64,000 nt of DNA from Pseudomonas benzenivorans (GCF_900100495.1 NZ_FNCT01000013.1:62001-126000); one strand, 5' to 3'. Positions 28,066 to 37,995 are shown, numbered from the stretch's first letter. The notes: generated by a model from the letters alone, not told the origin. Numbers and translations: made by a program.

Positions 28066-28587
28066 ATGGCTAAGAAAGACGCGCCGGACGAATCGGCAAG
28101 CGCCGAGGCGAAACCGGCCGGCAAAATGAAACTCATCATCCTGATTGCCGTGGCCCTGCTCCTGGCGATCGGCCTGTCGGTCGGCGGCACCTGGTTCTTC
28201 CTCAACAAGGGTGCCGCCGACCACGCCGCCGAGGCGGAGCCGGTCGCGGCGGCGGCGCCTGTCAAGCAAGTGGCGATTTACGAAGAACTGGCGCCGGCCT
28301 TCGTGGTCAATTTCAACCACAAGGGGCGGGCGCGCTACATGCAGGTCAGCGTGGCCCTGATGGCGCGCGACCAGGCGGCGCTCGATGCGCTCAAGGTGCA
28401 CATGCCGGTGCTGCGCAATCGCCTGGTGATGCTGTTCTCCAGCCAGGATTTCGAGGCCTTGATCACCCCGGTGGGCAAGGAGATGCTGCGCCAGCAGGCC
28501 ACGGCCAGCGTGCAGGAGCTGGCGCAGAAGGAGACGGGCAAGTTGGCCGTCGAGCAAGTGCTGTTCACCAACCTCGTGTTGCAGTAG
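28066..28587 (+). CDS. fliL: Flagellar basal body-associated protein FliL
   Basis: Inner-membrane protein that rings and stabilises the stator. 173 residues: a short cytosolic N-terminus, one transmembrane helix at about 24-45 ([27 protein letters not shown]), and a periplasmic domain related to stomatin SPFH folds (YEELAPAFVVNFNHKGRARYMQVSVALMARDQAALDAL). It is first in an operon running to flhB; fliM follows after 13 bp. Confidence 0.95.
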   Translation: MAKKDAPDESASAEAKPAGKMKLIILIAVALLLAIGLSVGGTWFFLNKGAADHAAEAEPVAAAAPVKQVAIYEELAPAFVVNFNHKGRARYMQVSVALMARDQAALDALKVHMPVLRNRLVMLFSSQDFEALITPVGKEMLRQQATASVQELAQKETGKLAVEQVLFTNLVLQ

Positions 28588-28600
28588 CCGGGAGGCCCAC

Positions 28601-29572
28601 ATGGCCGTGCAAGACCTGCTGTCCCAGGATGAAATCGACGCGCTGCTGCATGGCGTCGATGACGGCTTGGTGGAAACCGAGGATGCCGACGAGCCGGGCA
28701 GCGTCAAGCAATATGACCTGACCAGCCAGGATCGCATCGTCCGCGGGCGCATGCCGACCCTGGAAATGATCAACGAGCGCTTCGCCCGCTATACCCGTAT
28801 CAGCATGTTCAACCTGCTGCGCCGTTCGGCGGACGTGGCGGTGGGCGGCGTGCAGGTGATGAAGTTCGGTGAGTACGTGCATTCGCTGTACGTGCCGACC
28901 AGCCTCAACCTGGTGAAGATGAAGCCGCTGCGCGGCACCGGGCTGTTCATCCTGGATGCCAAGCTGGTGTTCAAGCTGGTCGACAACTTCTTCGGCGGCG
29001 ATGGCCGCCACGCCAAGATCGAGGGCCGCGAGTTCACCCCGACCGAGTTGCGGGTGGTGCGCATGGTGCTCGACCAGGCCTTCGTCGACCTGCAGGAAGC
29101 CTGGCATGCGGTGATGGACATCAACTTCGAGTACGTCAACTCGGAGGTCAATCCGGCCCTGGCCAACATCGTCAGCCCCAGCGAAGTCATAGTGGTGTCG
29201 ACCTTCCACATCGAACTGGACGGCGGTGGCGGCGACCTGCACATCACCATGCCCTACTCGATGATCGAGCCGATCCGCGAGATGCTCGATGCCGGCTTCC
29301 AGTCCGATGTCGACGATCAGGACGAGCGCTGGATCAAGTCCCTGCGCGAAGACATCCTCGACGTCAGCGTGCCGCTGGGCGCCACCGTGGCGCGGCGGCA
29401 GCTGAAACTGCGGGACATCCTGCACATGCAGCCGGGCGACGTGATACCGGTGGACATACCCGACAACATCATCATGCGTGCCAACGGCGTGCCGGCTTTC
29501 AAGGTCAAGCTCGGTGCGCACAAGGGCAATCTGGCGCTGCAGGTGCTGGATCCGATCGAGCGCCAGCGCTGA
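28601..29572 (+). CDS. fliM: Flagellar motor switch protein FliM
   Basis: C-ring protein that binds CheY-P and reverses the motor. The N-terminal peptide MAVQDLLSQDEIDALLHGVDDG is the CheY-binding EIDALL motif. The middle CheC-like domain (ERFARYTRISMFNLLRRSADV...FGGDGRHAKIEGREFTPTELRVVRMVLDQAFVDLQEAW) and the C-terminal SpoA domain (DILDVSVPLGATVARRQLKLRDILHMQPGDVIPVDIP) are intact. 323 residues. Confidence 0.97.
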   Translation: MAVQDLLSQDEIDALLHGVDDGLVETEDADEPGSVKQYDLTSQDRIVRGRMPTLEMINERFARYTRISMFNLLRRSADVAVGGVQVMKFGEYVHSLYVPTSLNLVKMKPLRGTGLFILDAKLVFKLVDNFFGGDGRHAKIEGREFTPTELRVVRMVLDQAFVDLQEAWHAVMDINFEYVNSEVNPALANIVSPSEVIVVSTFHIELDGGGGDLHITMPYSMIEPIREMLDAGFQSDVDDQDERWIKSLREDILDVSVPLGATVARRQLKLRDILHMQPGDVIPVDIPDNIIMRANGVPAFKVKLGAHKGNLALQVLDPIERQR

Positions 29573-29632
29573 GCGAGCGCTGAAACGCCGTTGCGCCCGC
29601 CTAACCCATGACAAGCCAGCCGAGGACCAACG

Positions 29633-30100
29633 ATGGCCGACGAAAATGAAATCACCTCCCCCGAGGAGCAGGCGCTGGCCGACGAGTGGGCGGCGGCCCT
29701 GTCCGAGTCCGGCGATGTCGCCGGCCAGGACGATATCGATGCCATGCTCGCCGGCGGCGTGAGCAAACCCGCCGCGCCGCGTGCGCCGATGGAGGAGTTC
29801 GGCAGTGCGCCCAAGGGCAATCTGCCGGTCAACCTGGAGGGGCCTAACCTCGATGTGATCCTCGATATCCCGGTGTCGATCTCCATGGAGGTCGGCAACA
29901 CCGACATCACCATCCGCAACCTGTTGCAGCTCAACCAGGGCTCGGTGATCGAGCTCGACCGGCTGGCCGGCGAGCCCTTGGACGTGCTGGTCAACGGCAC
30001 GCTGATCGCCCACGGCGAGGTGGTGGTGGTCAACGAGAAGTTCGGCATCCGCTTGACCGACGTGATCAGCCCGAGCGAACGCATCAAGAAGCTGCGCTGA
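29633..30100 (+). CDS. fliN: Flagellar motor switch protein FliN
   Basis: C-ring base protein and docking site for FliH. The C-terminal SpoA domain is canonical (NLDVILDIPVSISMEVGNTDITIRNLLQLNQGSVIELDRLAGEPLDVLVNGTLIAHGEVVVVNEKFGIRLTDVISPSERIKKLR). The N-terminal extension holds GQDDIDAMLAGG (31-42), which resembles the CheY-binding peptide of FliM. 155 residues, somewhat longer than enteric FliN because of this extension. 60 bp separate it from fliM. Confidence 0.96.
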   Translation: MADENEITSPEEQALADEWAAALSESGDVAGQDDIDAMLAGGVSKPAAPRAPMEEFGSAPKGNLPVNLEGPNLDVILDIPVSISMEVGNTDITIRNLLQLNQGSVIELDRLAGEPLDVLVNGTLIAHGEVVVVNEKFGIRLTDVISPSERIKKLR

Positions 30101-30101
30101 G

Positions 30102-30530
30102 ATGAGGCTCCTCGGCATTCTATTGGCGCTGCCCGCGACTGTGCTTGCGGCCGAGCCGGCGGCGCAAGCGGCCACCCCGCTGGCCAGTGGCGGCATCGCC
30201 GGGCAACTGGTGCAGCTGCTGCTCGGCTTGCTGCTGGTGATCGGCTTGATTTTCCTGTTGGCCTGGCTGCTGCGCCGGGTGCAGCAGATCGGCCCGCGCG
30301 GCGGCCAGGTGATCAAGATAGTGGCCAGCCAGGCCCTCGGTCCGCGCGATCGATTGGTGCTGGTGCAGGTCGGCGGCGAGCAGATCCTGCTCGGCCTGAC
30401 GCCGGGGCGCATCACCGCGCTGCATGTCATGAGCGAGCCGGTGCACCTGCCCGATGGCGAGCCGGCCTCGGCGGAATTCGCCCAGCGCCTGATGGAGCTG
30501 CTGGGCAAGGATCAGAAGGACAAGTCTTGA
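30102..30530 (+). CDS. fliO: Flagellar biosynthetic protein FliO
   Basis: Membrane chaperone for FliP pore assembly. 142 residues: cleavable or membrane N-terminus ([23 protein letters not shown]), a transmembrane helix at about 35-57 ([24 protein letters not shown]) and the conserved cytosolic part ([38 protein letters not shown]). The stop overlaps the fliP ATG by one base. Confidence 0.93.
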   Translation: MRLLGILLALPATVLAAEPAAQAATPLASGGIAGQLVQLLLGLLLVIGLIFLLAWLLRRVQQIGPRGGQVIKIVASQALGPRDRLVLVQVGGEQILLGLTPGRITALHVMSEPVHLPDGEPASAEFAQRLMELLGKDQKDKS

Positions 30531-31285
30531 TGAGCGCGTTGCGCCCGCTGTGGGTTCTCCTGTTGATGCTGGTCGCCCCCCTGGCGTTTGCCGCCGACAA
30601 CCCGCTGTCGATCCCGGCGATCACCCTGAGCACCGACGCCGCCGGCCAGCAGGAGTACTCGGTCAACCTGCAGATCCTGCTGATCATGACGGCGCTGAGC
30701 TTCATTCCGGCCTTCGTCATGCTGATGACCAGCTTCACCCGGATCATCATCGTGTTCTCCATCCTGCGCCAGGCCCTCGGCCTGCAGCAGACACCGTCGA
30801 ACCAGATCCTCATTGGCCTGGCGCTGTTCCTCACGCTGTTCATCATGGCGCCGGTGTTCGAGCAGATTAACCGCGAAGCGCTGCAGCCCTACCTCAACGA
30901 GCAGTTGCCGGCCCAGGAGGCGATCGCCAAGGCCGAGGGGCCGATCAAGAACTTCATGCTGGCGCAGACCCGCGAAAGCGATCTGGAGCTGTTCGTGCGC
31001 CTGTCCAAGCGCAGCGATATCCTCACGCCGGACGCCGCACCGCTGACCATCCTGATCCCGGCATTCGTCACCTCGGAACTGAAGACCGCGTTCCAGATCG
31101 GCTTCATGATCTTCATCCCGTTCCTGATCATCGACCTGGTGGTGTCGAGCATCCTCATGGCCATGGGCATGATGATGCTCTCGCCGCTGATCATCTCGCT
31201 GCCGTTCAAGATCATGCTGTTCGTCCTGATCGATGGCTGGGCGCTGATCATGGGCACCCTGGCCGCCAGCTTCGGAGGGACTTGA
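30530..31285 (+). CDS. fliP: Flagellar export gate protein FliP
   Basis: Pore subunit of the type III export gate, forming a 5:4:1 complex with FliQ and FliR. 251 residues with a signal peptide ([22 protein letters not shown]) and membrane helices including [43 protein letters not shown] and [63 protein letters not shown], the FliP signatures. ATG 30530 overlaps the fliO stop. Confidence 0.97.
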   Translation: MSALRPLWVLLLMLVAPLAFAADNPLSIPAITLSTDAAGQQEYSVNLQILLIMTALSFIPAFVMLMTSFTRIIIVFSILRQALGLQQTPSNQILIGLALFLTLFIMAPVFEQINREALQPYLNEQLPAQEAIAKAEGPIKNFMLAQTRESDLELFVRLSKRSDILTPDAAPLTILIPAFVTSELKTAFQIGFMIFIPFLIIDLVVSSILMAMGMMMLSPLIISLPFKIMLFVLIDGWALIMGTLAASFGGT

Positions 31286-31287
31286 GC

Positions 31288-31557
31288 ATGACGCCCGAAG
31301 TTGCCGTCGATCTGTTTCGCGAGGCGCTCTGGCTGACCGCGTTGATCGTCGCCACGATCGTCGTCCCGAGCCTGCTGGTCGGCCTGTTGGTGGCGATGTT
31401 CCAGGCCGCCACGCAGATCAACGAACAGACCCTGAGCTTCCTGCCGCGTCTGCTGGTCATCCTGCTCACCCTGATCTTCGCCGGGCCCTGGCTGGTGCGC
31501 GAGCTGATGGAGTACACGCAGACCCTGATCATGAACATTCCGATGCTGATCGGCTGA
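31288..31557 (+). CDS. fliQ: Flagellar export gate protein FliQ
   Basis: Two-helix export gate subunit, 89 residues: MTPEVAVDLFREALWLTALIVATIVVPSLLVGLLVAMFQAATQINEQTLSFLPRLLVILLTLIFAGPWLVRELMEYTQTLI. ATQINEQTLSFLPR is the family hallmark. GGAGGG lies about 10 bp before the ATG. Confidence 0.96.
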   Translation: MTPEVAVDLFREALWLTALIVATIVVPSLLVGLLVAMFQAATQINEQTLSFLPRLLVILLTLIFAGPWLVRELMEYTQTLIMNIPMLIG

Positions 31558-31558
31558 C

Positions 31559-32335
31559 ATGCTGGAGCTGAGCGATGCGCAGATCGGCGGCTGGGTCAGC
31601 AGCTTCCTGCTGCCGCTGTTTCGCATCGCCGCGCTGGTGATGAGCATGCCGATCGTCGGCACCCAACTGGTGCCGGTGCGGGTGCGCCTGTACCTCGCCT
31701 TGGCGATCTGCCTGGTGCTGGCGCCGACCCTGCCGGCCATGCCGCAGCTCGATGCGCTGAGCCTGCGAAGCTTCATGCTGATCGCCCAGGAGGTGCTGGT
31801 CGGGGTGATGCTCGGGTTCACCCTGCAGCTGTTCTTCCATGCCTTCGTGATCGCCGGGCAGATCGTCTCGATGCAGATGGGCCTGGGCTTCGCCTCCATG
31901 GTCGACCCGACCAACGGGGTGTCGGTGCCGGTGGTCGGGCAGTTCTTCCTGATGCTGGTGACCCTGCTGTTTCTCGCCATGAATGGCCATCTGGTGGTGT
32001 TCGAGGTGCTCGCCGAGAGCTTCGTGACCCTGCCGGTCGGCGGCGGCCTGCTGGTCGAGCACTACTGGGAGCTGGCCAGCAAGCTGGGCTGGGTGCTCGG
32101 CGCCGCGCTGATCCTGGTGTTGCCGGCGATCACCGCGCTGCTGGTGGTCAACCTGGCGTTCGGCGTGATGACCCGTGCGGCGCCGCAGTTGAACATCTTC
32201 TCCATCGGCTTTCCGCTGACCCTGGTGCTGGGGCTGGCGATCGTCTGGGTCGGCATGGCGGACATCCTCACGCAGTATCAGGTGCTCGCCAGCGAGGCCC
32301 TGCAACTGCTCCGCGAAATGGCGCGGGCGTCTTAG
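31559..32335 (+). CDS. fliR: Flagellar export gate protein FliR
   Basis: Single-copy subunit closing the export gate ring. 258 residues, about six hydrophobic helices, with LYLALAICLVLAPTLP, MQMGLGFASMVDPTNGVSVPVVGQFFLMLVTLLFLAMNGHL and NLAFGVMTRAAPQLNIFSIGFPLTLVLGL as family signatures. It starts 1 bp after fliQ and precedes flhB by 10 bp. Confidence 0.96.
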   Translation: MLELSDAQIGGWVSSFLLPLFRIAALVMSMPIVGTQLVPVRVRLYLALAICLVLAPTLPAMPQLDALSLRSFMLIAQEVLVGVMLGFTLQLFFHAFVIAGQIVSMQMGLGFASMVDPTNGVSVPVVGQFFLMLVTLLFLAMNGHLVVFEVLAESFVTLPVGGGLLVEHYWELASKLGWVLGAALILVLPAITALLVVNLAFGVMTRAAPQLNIFSIGFPLTLVLGLAIVWVGMADILTQYQVLASEALQLLREMARAS

Positions 32336-32345
32336 GTAGGGCGGT

Positions 32346-33482
32346 ATGGCAGAGTCTGAAAGCGGCGCCGATAAAAGCGAGGAACCCACGGAGAAACGCC
32401 GACGTGAGGCCCGCGAAAAAGGCCAGATCGCGCGTTCCCGCGAACTCAATACCCTGGCGGTGATGCTGGCGGGGGCCGGTGGCTTGTTGGCCTCTGGCGG
32501 CGGTTTGGCCAATCGGCTGCTGGAGATCATGCGCGGCAGCTTTTCCCTGCCGCGCGAGGCGATCATGGATGAAGGGAGCATGGCCATCTGGCTGATCGCC
32601 TCCGGGAAAATCGCCCTGGAGGCGCTGCTGCCGCTGTTTCTGGCCTTGCTGATCGCCTCGATCGTCGGCCCTATCGCCTTGGGCGGCTGGTTGTTCTCGG
32701 CCCAGGCGATGGCGCCCAAACTGAGCCGGATGGACCCGCTGGCGGGGCTCAAGCGGATGTTTTCGCTCAAGGCGCTGGTCGAGCTGCTCAAGGCGCTGGC
32801 CAAGTTCACGCTGGTTCTGCTGGTGGCGCTGGCGGTGTTGTCCGCCGATCGCGACGACCTGCTGGCGATTGCCCATGAGCCCCTGGAGTCGGCGATCCTG
32901 CATGCCGCCCAGGTGGTCGGCTGGAGCGCGCTGTGGATGGCCTGCGGGCTGATTCTGATCGCCGCGGTGGACGTGCCGTTCCAGCTCTGGGACAACAAGC
33001 AGAAGCTGATGATGACCAAGCAGGAAGTGCGCGACGAATACAAGGACAGCGAGGGCAAGCCCGAGGTCAAGTCGCGCATCCGCCAGTTGCAGCGCGAGAT
33101 GGCCGAGCGGCGGATGATGCAGGCGGTGCCGCAGGCCGACGTGGTGATCACCAACCCGACCCACTTTGCCGTGGCGCTCAAGTACGACCCGGCCAAGGGC
33201 TCGGCGCCGGTGCTGCTGGCCAAGGGCGGCGACTTCACCGCGCTGAAGATTCGCGAGATCGCCCAGGAGCACAAGGTCATGCTGCTGGAGTCGCCGGCGC
33301 TGGCGCGGGCGGTGTTCTATTCCACCGAGCTGGACCAGGAAATCCCCGCCGGCCTGTACCTGGCGGTGGCCCAGGTGCTGGCCTACGTCTACCAGATCCG
33401 CCAGTACCAGGCCGGCAAGGGCAAGCGCCCCGGGCCGCTGCCGGACTTGCCGATTCCGCCGGATCTGCGCCGCGACGAGTAG
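32346..33482 (+). CDS. flhB: Flagellar export switch protein FlhB
   Basis: Export apparatus protein whose self-cleavage and interaction with FliK switch secretion from rod/hook to filament substrates. 378 residues: Lys/Arg-rich N-terminus (EEPTEKRRREAREKGQIARSREL), four membrane helices, then the cytosolic domain with the autocleavage motif N270-PTH (DVVITNPTHFAVALKYDPAKG). A stand-alone homologue of its C-terminal fragment is at 48290. Confidence 0.97.
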   Translation: MAESESGADKSEEPTEKRRREAREKGQIARSRELNTLAVMLAGAGGLLASGGGLANRLLEIMRGSFSLPREAIMDEGSMAIWLIASGKIALEALLPLFLALLIASIVGPIALGGWLFSAQAMAPKLSRMDPLAGLKRMFSLKALVELLKALAKFTLVLLVALAVLSADRDDLLAIAHEPLESAILHAAQVVGWSALWMACGLILIAAVDVPFQLWDNKQKLMMTKQEVRDEYKDSEGKPEVKSRIRQLQREMAERRMMQAVPQADVVITNPTHFAVALKYDPAKGSAPVLLAKGGDFTALKIREIAQEHKVMLLESPALARAVFYSTELDQEIPAGLYLAVAQVLAYVYQIRQYQAGKGKRPGPLPDLPIPPDLRRDE

Positions 33483-33502
33483 GGCGGGTTGCACCCGCCC
33501 TA
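33482..33502. repeat. Hairpin after flhB
   Basis: GGGCGGGT / ACCCGCCC around a short TGC loop, beginning at the flhB stop codon. A TACA follows rather than a T-run. It could be a weak terminator or one of the pseudomonad GTAGGGCGGGT palindromes. Confidence 0.55.
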
Positions 33503-33530
33503 CAGCCGCAATCGCAGCTTCAGGCGTATG

Positions 33531-33547
33531 TGGAATGCTTCTTGCGA
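33531..33547 (+). promoter_or_regulatory. Sigma-54 promoter of flhA
   Basis: TGGAATGCTTCTTGCGA has GG 33532-33533 and GC 33544-33545 with 10 bp between. It is 57 bp before the flhA GTG. FleQ-dependent sigma-54 control of flhA is known in P. aeruginosa. Confidence 0.78.
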
Positions 33548-33603
33548 TACCCCGCTCGGGACGCGCTTTAGCGTCAAAAGATTGAATCGGCTGGGGTAGG
33601 GAC

Positions 33604-35733
33604 GTGGCAGTAGATCGCTCGCAAATGATCGGGGACGTACGCAGCAACCTGTCGGGGTTGCGCCACGGCAACCTGGGCATCCCCCTGCTGCTGCTGGTCA
33701 TGCTCGGCATGGTCATGCTGCCGATTCCGCCGTTCCTCCTCGACGTGCTGTTCACCTTCAGCATCGCCCTGTCCATCGTCGTCCTGCTGGTCGCCATCTA
33801 CGCCCTGCGGCCGCTGGATTTCGCCGTGTTCCCGACCATCCTGCTGGCGGCGACCTTGCTGCGCCTGGCGCTCAACGTCGCCTCGACCCGGGTGGTGTTG
33901 CTGCACGGACAGGACGGCCACGACGCGGCCGGCAAGGTGATTCAGTCCTTCGGCGAGGTGGTGATCGGCGGCAACTATGTGGTCGGTATCGTGGTGTTCG
34001 CCATCCTCATGATCATCAACTTCGTGGTGGTCACCAAGGGCGCCGGACGGATTTCCGAGGTCAGCGCGCGTTTCACCCTGGACGCCATGCCCGGCAAGCA
34101 GATGGCCATCGATGCCGATCTCAACGCCGGCCTGATCGATCAGGCGGAAGCCAAGAAGCGCCGTTCCGAGGTGGCCCAGGAGGCCGACTTCTACGGCTCG
34201 ATGGACGGTGCCAGCAAGTTCGTCCGTGGTGATGCCATCGCCGGCCTGCTGATCCTGTTCATCAACCTGATCGGCGGCATCGCCATCGGTATCTTGCAGC
34301 ACGACCTCAGCTTCGCCGACGCCGGGCGTATCTACACCCTGCTGACCATCGGTGACGGCCTGGTCGCGCAAATCCCCTCGCTGTTGCTGTCCACCGCGGC
34401 GGCGATCATGGTCACCCGGGTCTCCACTTCGGAAGACATGGGCGCCCAGGTCACCCGGCAGATGTTCGCCTCGCCGCGCGCCCTGGCGGTGGCGGCGGCG
34501 ATCATGATCGCCATGGGCCTGGTGCCGGGCATGCCGCATTTCTCCTTTATCGGCCTCGGCCTGGTTGCCGCCGGCGCCGCCTACTGGATCGCCAACAAGC
34601 AGCGCAAGGTCCAGGAAGAAGAGGTCAGGGAGGTCCAGCGCCAGCAGGAGCTGATTCCGGCCCAGCGTGCCCAGGAGGTCAAGGAACTCGGCTGGGACGA
34701 CGTCACGCCGGTGGACATGGTCGGCCTGGAGGTCGGCTACCGGCTGATCCCGCTGGTCGACCGCAACCAGGGCGGGCAATTGCTGGCGCGGATCAAGGGG
34801 GTACGCAAGAAGCTCTCCCAGGAGATGGGCTTCCTCATGCCCTCGGTGCATATCCGCGACAACCTCGACCTGCAACCGAATGCCTACCGGCTGACGCTGA
34901 TGGGCGTCAGCGTGGCCGAGGCCGAGGTCTATCCGGACCGCGAGCTGGCGATCAACCCGGGCCAGGTGTTCGGCAGCCTCAACGGGGTCGCCGCCAAGGA
35001 TCCGGCGTTCGGCCTGGAGGCCGTGTGGATCGACCCGAGCCAGCGCGACCAGGCGCAGTCGCTGGGTTATACCGTGGTCGACGCCAGCACCGTGGTCGCC
35101 ACCCACCTCAACCAGGTCCTGCACAAGCACGCCCATGAGCTGCTCGGCCACGAGGAAGTGCAGCAGTTGCTGCAGCTGCTGGCCAAGAGCTCGCCGAAAC
35201 TGGCCGAGGAGCTGGTGCCCGGCCTGGTGTCGCTGTCGACCCTGCTCAAGGTGCTGCAGGCGCTGTTGCAGGAGCAGGTGCCGGTGCGCGACATCCGCAC
35301 CATCGCCGAAGCCATCGCCAACGCCGCGGCCAAGAGTCAAGATCCCGCCGCGATGGTCGCGGTGGTGCGCGTCGCGTTGGCCCGCGCCATCGTGCAAAGC
35401 ATCGTGGGACTAGAGCCGGAGCTGCCGGTGATCACCCTTGAGCCGAGGTTGGAACAGATATTGCTCAATAGCCTACAGAAGGCCGGTCAGGGCTCCGAGG
35501 ATGGCATCCTCCTGGAGCCCGGCATGGCCGAGAAGCTGCAGCGTTCCCTGGTGGATGCGGCGCAGCGCCAGGAAATGCTCGGCAAGCCAGTGATCCTGCT
35601 GGTGGCCGGCCCGGTCCGGGCGATGCTCTCGCGGTTCGCGCGGCTGGCAGTGCCGAGCATGCACGTGCTGGCTTACCAGGAAATACCGGACAACAAGCAG
35701 GTCACCATCGTCGCGACGGTGGGGCAGAACTAA
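33604..35733 (+). CDS. flhA: Flagellar export gate protein FlhA
   Basis: Proton-driven export gate with a large cytosolic ring that docks chaperone-substrate complexes. 709 residues. The N-terminal half has about eight membrane helices with the FHIPEP-type block (RPLDFAVFPTILLAATLLRLALNVASTRVVL). The C-terminal half is the soluble docking domain (VRDIRTIAEAIANAA). Translation starts at GTG 33604; GGGTAGGGA lies just upstream and no better ATG exists in frame nearby. Confidence 0.96.
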   Translation: MAVDRSQMIGDVRSNLSGLRHGNLGIPLLLLVMLGMVMLPIPPFLLDVLFTFSIALSIVVLLVAIYALRPLDFAVFPTILLAATLLRLALNVASTRVVLLHGQDGHDAAGKVIQSFGEVVIGGNYVVGIVVFAILMIINFVVVTKGAGRISEVSARFTLDAMPGKQMAIDADLNAGLIDQAEAKKRRSEVAQEADFYGSMDGASKFVRGDAIAGLLILFINLIGGIAIGILQHDLSFADAGRIYTLLTIGDGLVAQIPSLLLSTAAAIMVTRVSTSEDMGAQVTRQMFASPRALAVAAAIMIAMGLVPGMPHFSFIGLGLVAAGAAYWIANKQRKVQEEEVREVQRQQELIPAQRAQEVKELGWDDVTPVDMVGLEVGYRLIPLVDRNQGGQLLARIKGVRKKLSQEMGFLMPSVHIRDNLDLQPNAYRLTLMGVSVAEAEVYPDRELAINPGQVFGSLNGVAAKDPAFGLEAVWIDPSQRDQAQSLGYTVVDASTVVATHLNQVLHKHAHELLGHEEVQQLLQLLAKSSPKLAEELVPGLVSLSTLLKVLQALLQEQVPVRDIRTIAEAIANAAAKSQDPAAMVAVVRVALARAIVQSIVGLEPELPVITLEPRLEQILLNSLQKAGQGSEDGILLEPGMAEKLQRSLVDAAQRQEMLGKPVILLVAGPVRAMLSRFARLAVPSMHVLAYQEIPDNKQVTIVATVGQN

Positions 35734-35748
35734 CCGAGGTTACAGGCC

Positions 35749-37050
35749 ATGCAGGTCAAACGCTTTTTCGCCGCCGATATGCGTCAAGCCATGAAGCTGG
35801 TCCGCGATGAGCTGGGCGCGGATGCCTCGATCATCGGTAATCGCCGGGTCGCCGGCGGTGTCGAACTGACCGCCGCGCTGGATTACCAGATCCCCGCCGC
35901 GCCGGCACGCCAGCCCAACCCGGCGCTCGAGGCCGAACTGCGCAAGACCCAGACGCGCATCGCCGCGGCCCAGGCCGAACTGGCCACGCGCGCGCAAGGC
36001 GACGCCGGCAAGGATCGCCAGCTTTTTGGCGAAGAGCCGAGCCGGCCGGCCGACAGCCTGCTTGCCGCTCCGCACAAGGCGCCGGCGCTGGTCGCCGCGG
36101 CAACCGAGCAGGGCGCGCTGGAGGCCATGCGCTCCGAGTTGCACGGCCTGCGTGAATTGATCGAAGTGCAGCTGGGCTCGATGGCCTGGGGGCAGATGCA
36201 GGACCGCCGTCCACAGCAAGCCAACCTGTGGCGGCGCCTGCAGCGCATGGGCTTGCCCGCCGAGCTGGCGCGGGTCCTGCTCGAGCGCGTGGCGAATGTC
36301 GCCGAGCCGCGTCAGGCCTGGCGCATGCTCCTGGCGCATCTGGCCCATGCGATTCAAACGCCGCAGCAGGAGCCGCTGGAAGAGGGTGGGGTGATCGCCC
36401 TGGTCGGTCCGGCCGGCATGGGCAAGACCACCACCCTGGCGAAGCTGGCGGCGCGCTACGTACTCAAGTACGGTGCGCAGAACATCGCCCTGGTCAGCCT
36501 GGACAGCTACCGGATCGGCGCCCAGGAGCAACTGAAGACCCTGGGGCGGATCCTCAATGTCCCGGTGACCCTGGTCGATCCCGGCCAGTCGCTGACCCAG
36601 GCCCTGGCGCCCCTGGCGCGCAAGCGGGTGGTGTTGATCGACAGCGCCGGGCTGCCGGCCAACGATCCGGCCCTGAGCATGCAACTGGAGGCCCTGGCCA
36701 GCCGTGGCGTCAAGGCCAGGAATTACCTGGTATTGGCGGCCACCAGCCAGAGCCAGGTGCTCAAGGCGGCCTATCACAGCTACAAGCGCTGCGGTCTTTC
36801 CGGCTGCATCCTGAGCAAGCTGGACGAGGCGACCAGCCTGGGCGAGGTTTTAGGTCTGGCTATTGGCCAGCGTCTGCCGGTAGCCTATCTGACCGATGGG
36901 CCGCGGATCCCGGACGATCTGCAGGTGCCGCGCAGTCATCAGTTGGTGAGCCGTGCCGTGGGCCTGCAAGCCGCGGATGATCCGAGCGAAGAGGTGATGG
37001 TCGAGATGTTTGCCGGGCTCTATCAACATCCGGCGCGGCGCGCCGGCTAG
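35749..37050 (+). CDS. flhF: Flagellar placement GTPase FlhF
   Basis: SRP-family GTPase that sets the polar site of the flagellum. 433 residues: a basic N-terminal B domain starting MQVKRFFAADMRQAMKLVRDELGADASIIGNRRVAGGVEL, a helical N domain, and the G domain with Walker A GPAGMGKT (220-227), VSLDSYRIGAQEQLKTLGRILNVP and SKLDEATSLGEVL. Works with FleN, encoded 114 bp downstream, to give the right number of polar flagella. Confidence 0.97.
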   Translation: MQVKRFFAADMRQAMKLVRDELGADASIIGNRRVAGGVELTAALDYQIPAAPARQPNPALEAELRKTQTRIAAAQAELATRAQGDAGKDRQLFGEEPSRPADSLLAAPHKAPALVAAATEQGALEAMRSELHGLRELIEVQLGSMAWGQMQDRRPQQANLWRRLQRMGLPAELARVLLERVANVAEPRQAWRMLLAHLAHAIQTPQQEPLEEGGVIALVGPAGMGKTTTLAKLAARYVLKYGAQNIALVSLDSYRIGAQEQLKTLGRILNVPVTLVDPGQSLTQALAPLARKRVVLIDSAGLPANDPALSMQLEALASRGVKARNYLVLAATSQSQVLKAAYHSYKRCGLSGCILSKLDEATSLGEVLGLAIGQRLPVAYLTDGPRIPDDLQVPRSHQLVSRAVGLQAADDPSEEVMVEMFAGLYQHPARRAG

Positions 37051-37164
37051 TGGCTGCTACGGCAGCGGTTTTGTGACATGGGGCGATGCGTGGCTGGGCG
37101 CTGATCGGCGCAGCACGGGTAGCCACGGGGTTCCAGTCGAAGTCAGACAAGGTGTGTAGATAAC

Positions 37165-37995
37165 ATGGGTATGCATCCCGTTCAGGTGATTGCGGTGACC
37201 GGCGGCAAGGGCGGCGTCGGCAAGACCAATGTGTCGGTGAATCTGGCGCTGGCGCTGGCCGACCTCGGTCGGCGGGTGATGTTGATGGATGCCGACCTGG
37301 GCCTGGCCAACATCGACGTGCTGCTCGGCCTGACCGCCAAGCGCACCCTGGCCGATGTGATCAGCGGCGAGTGCGAGCTGCGCGACGTGTTGCTGCAGGG
37401 CCCGGGGGGCGTGCGCATCGTGCCCGCCGCCTCCGGCACCCAGAGCATGGTGCAGTTGACGCCGATGCAGCACGCCGGGCTGATCCAGGCCTTCAGCGAC
37501 ATCAGCGAGAACCTCGACGTGCTGATCGTCGATACCGCGGCGGGGATCGGCGACTCGGTGGTCAGCTTCGTCCGCGCGGCCCAGGAAGTGTTGGTGGTGG
37601 TGTGCGACGAACCGACCTCGATCACCGATGCCTACGCGCTGATCAAGTTGCTCAATCGCGACTACGGCATGAATCGTTTCCGCGTGTTGGCCAATATGGC
37701 GCATAGCCCGCAGGAAGGCCGCAACCTCTTTGCTAAGCTGACCAAGGTTACCGACCGGTTCCTCGATGTGGCGTTGCAATACGTGGGCGCGGTGCCTTAT
37801 GACGAATCGGTGCGCAAGGCCGTGCAGAAGCAGCGTGCGGTCTACGAAGCATTCCCGCGCTCGAAGTGCTCCCTGGCGTTCAAGGCGATCGCCCAGAAGG
37901 TCGATGCCTGGCCGTTGCCGGCCAACCCGCGCGGCCATCTGGAGTTTTTCGTCGAGCGTCTGGTTCAGCAACCGACCGCGGATGCCGCGGTATGA
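37165..37995 (+). CDS. fleN: Flagellar number regulator FleN (FlhG)
   Basis: MinD-like ATPase that restrains FleQ and limits flagella to one per pole. 276 residues with deviant Walker A GGKGGVGKT (13-21), LMDADLGLANIDVLLGL and DTAAGIGDSVVSFVRAAQEVLVVVCDEPTSITDAYALIK. The TGA stop overlaps the fliA ATG (ATGA). The gap to flhF shows no clear promoter. Confidence 0.96.
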   Translation: MGMHPVQVIAVTGGKGGVGKTNVSVNLALALADLGRRVMLMDADLGLANIDVLLGLTAKRTLADVISGECELRDVLLQGPGGVRIVPAASGTQSMVQLTPMQHAGLIQAFSDISENLDVLIVDTAAGIGDSVVSFVRAAQEVLVVVCDEPTSITDAYALIKLLNRDYGMNRFRVLANMAHSPQEGRNLFAKLTKVTDRFLDVALQYVGAVPYDESVRKAVQKQRAVYEAFPRSKCSLAFKAIAQKVDAWPLPANPRGHLEFFVERLVQQPTADAAV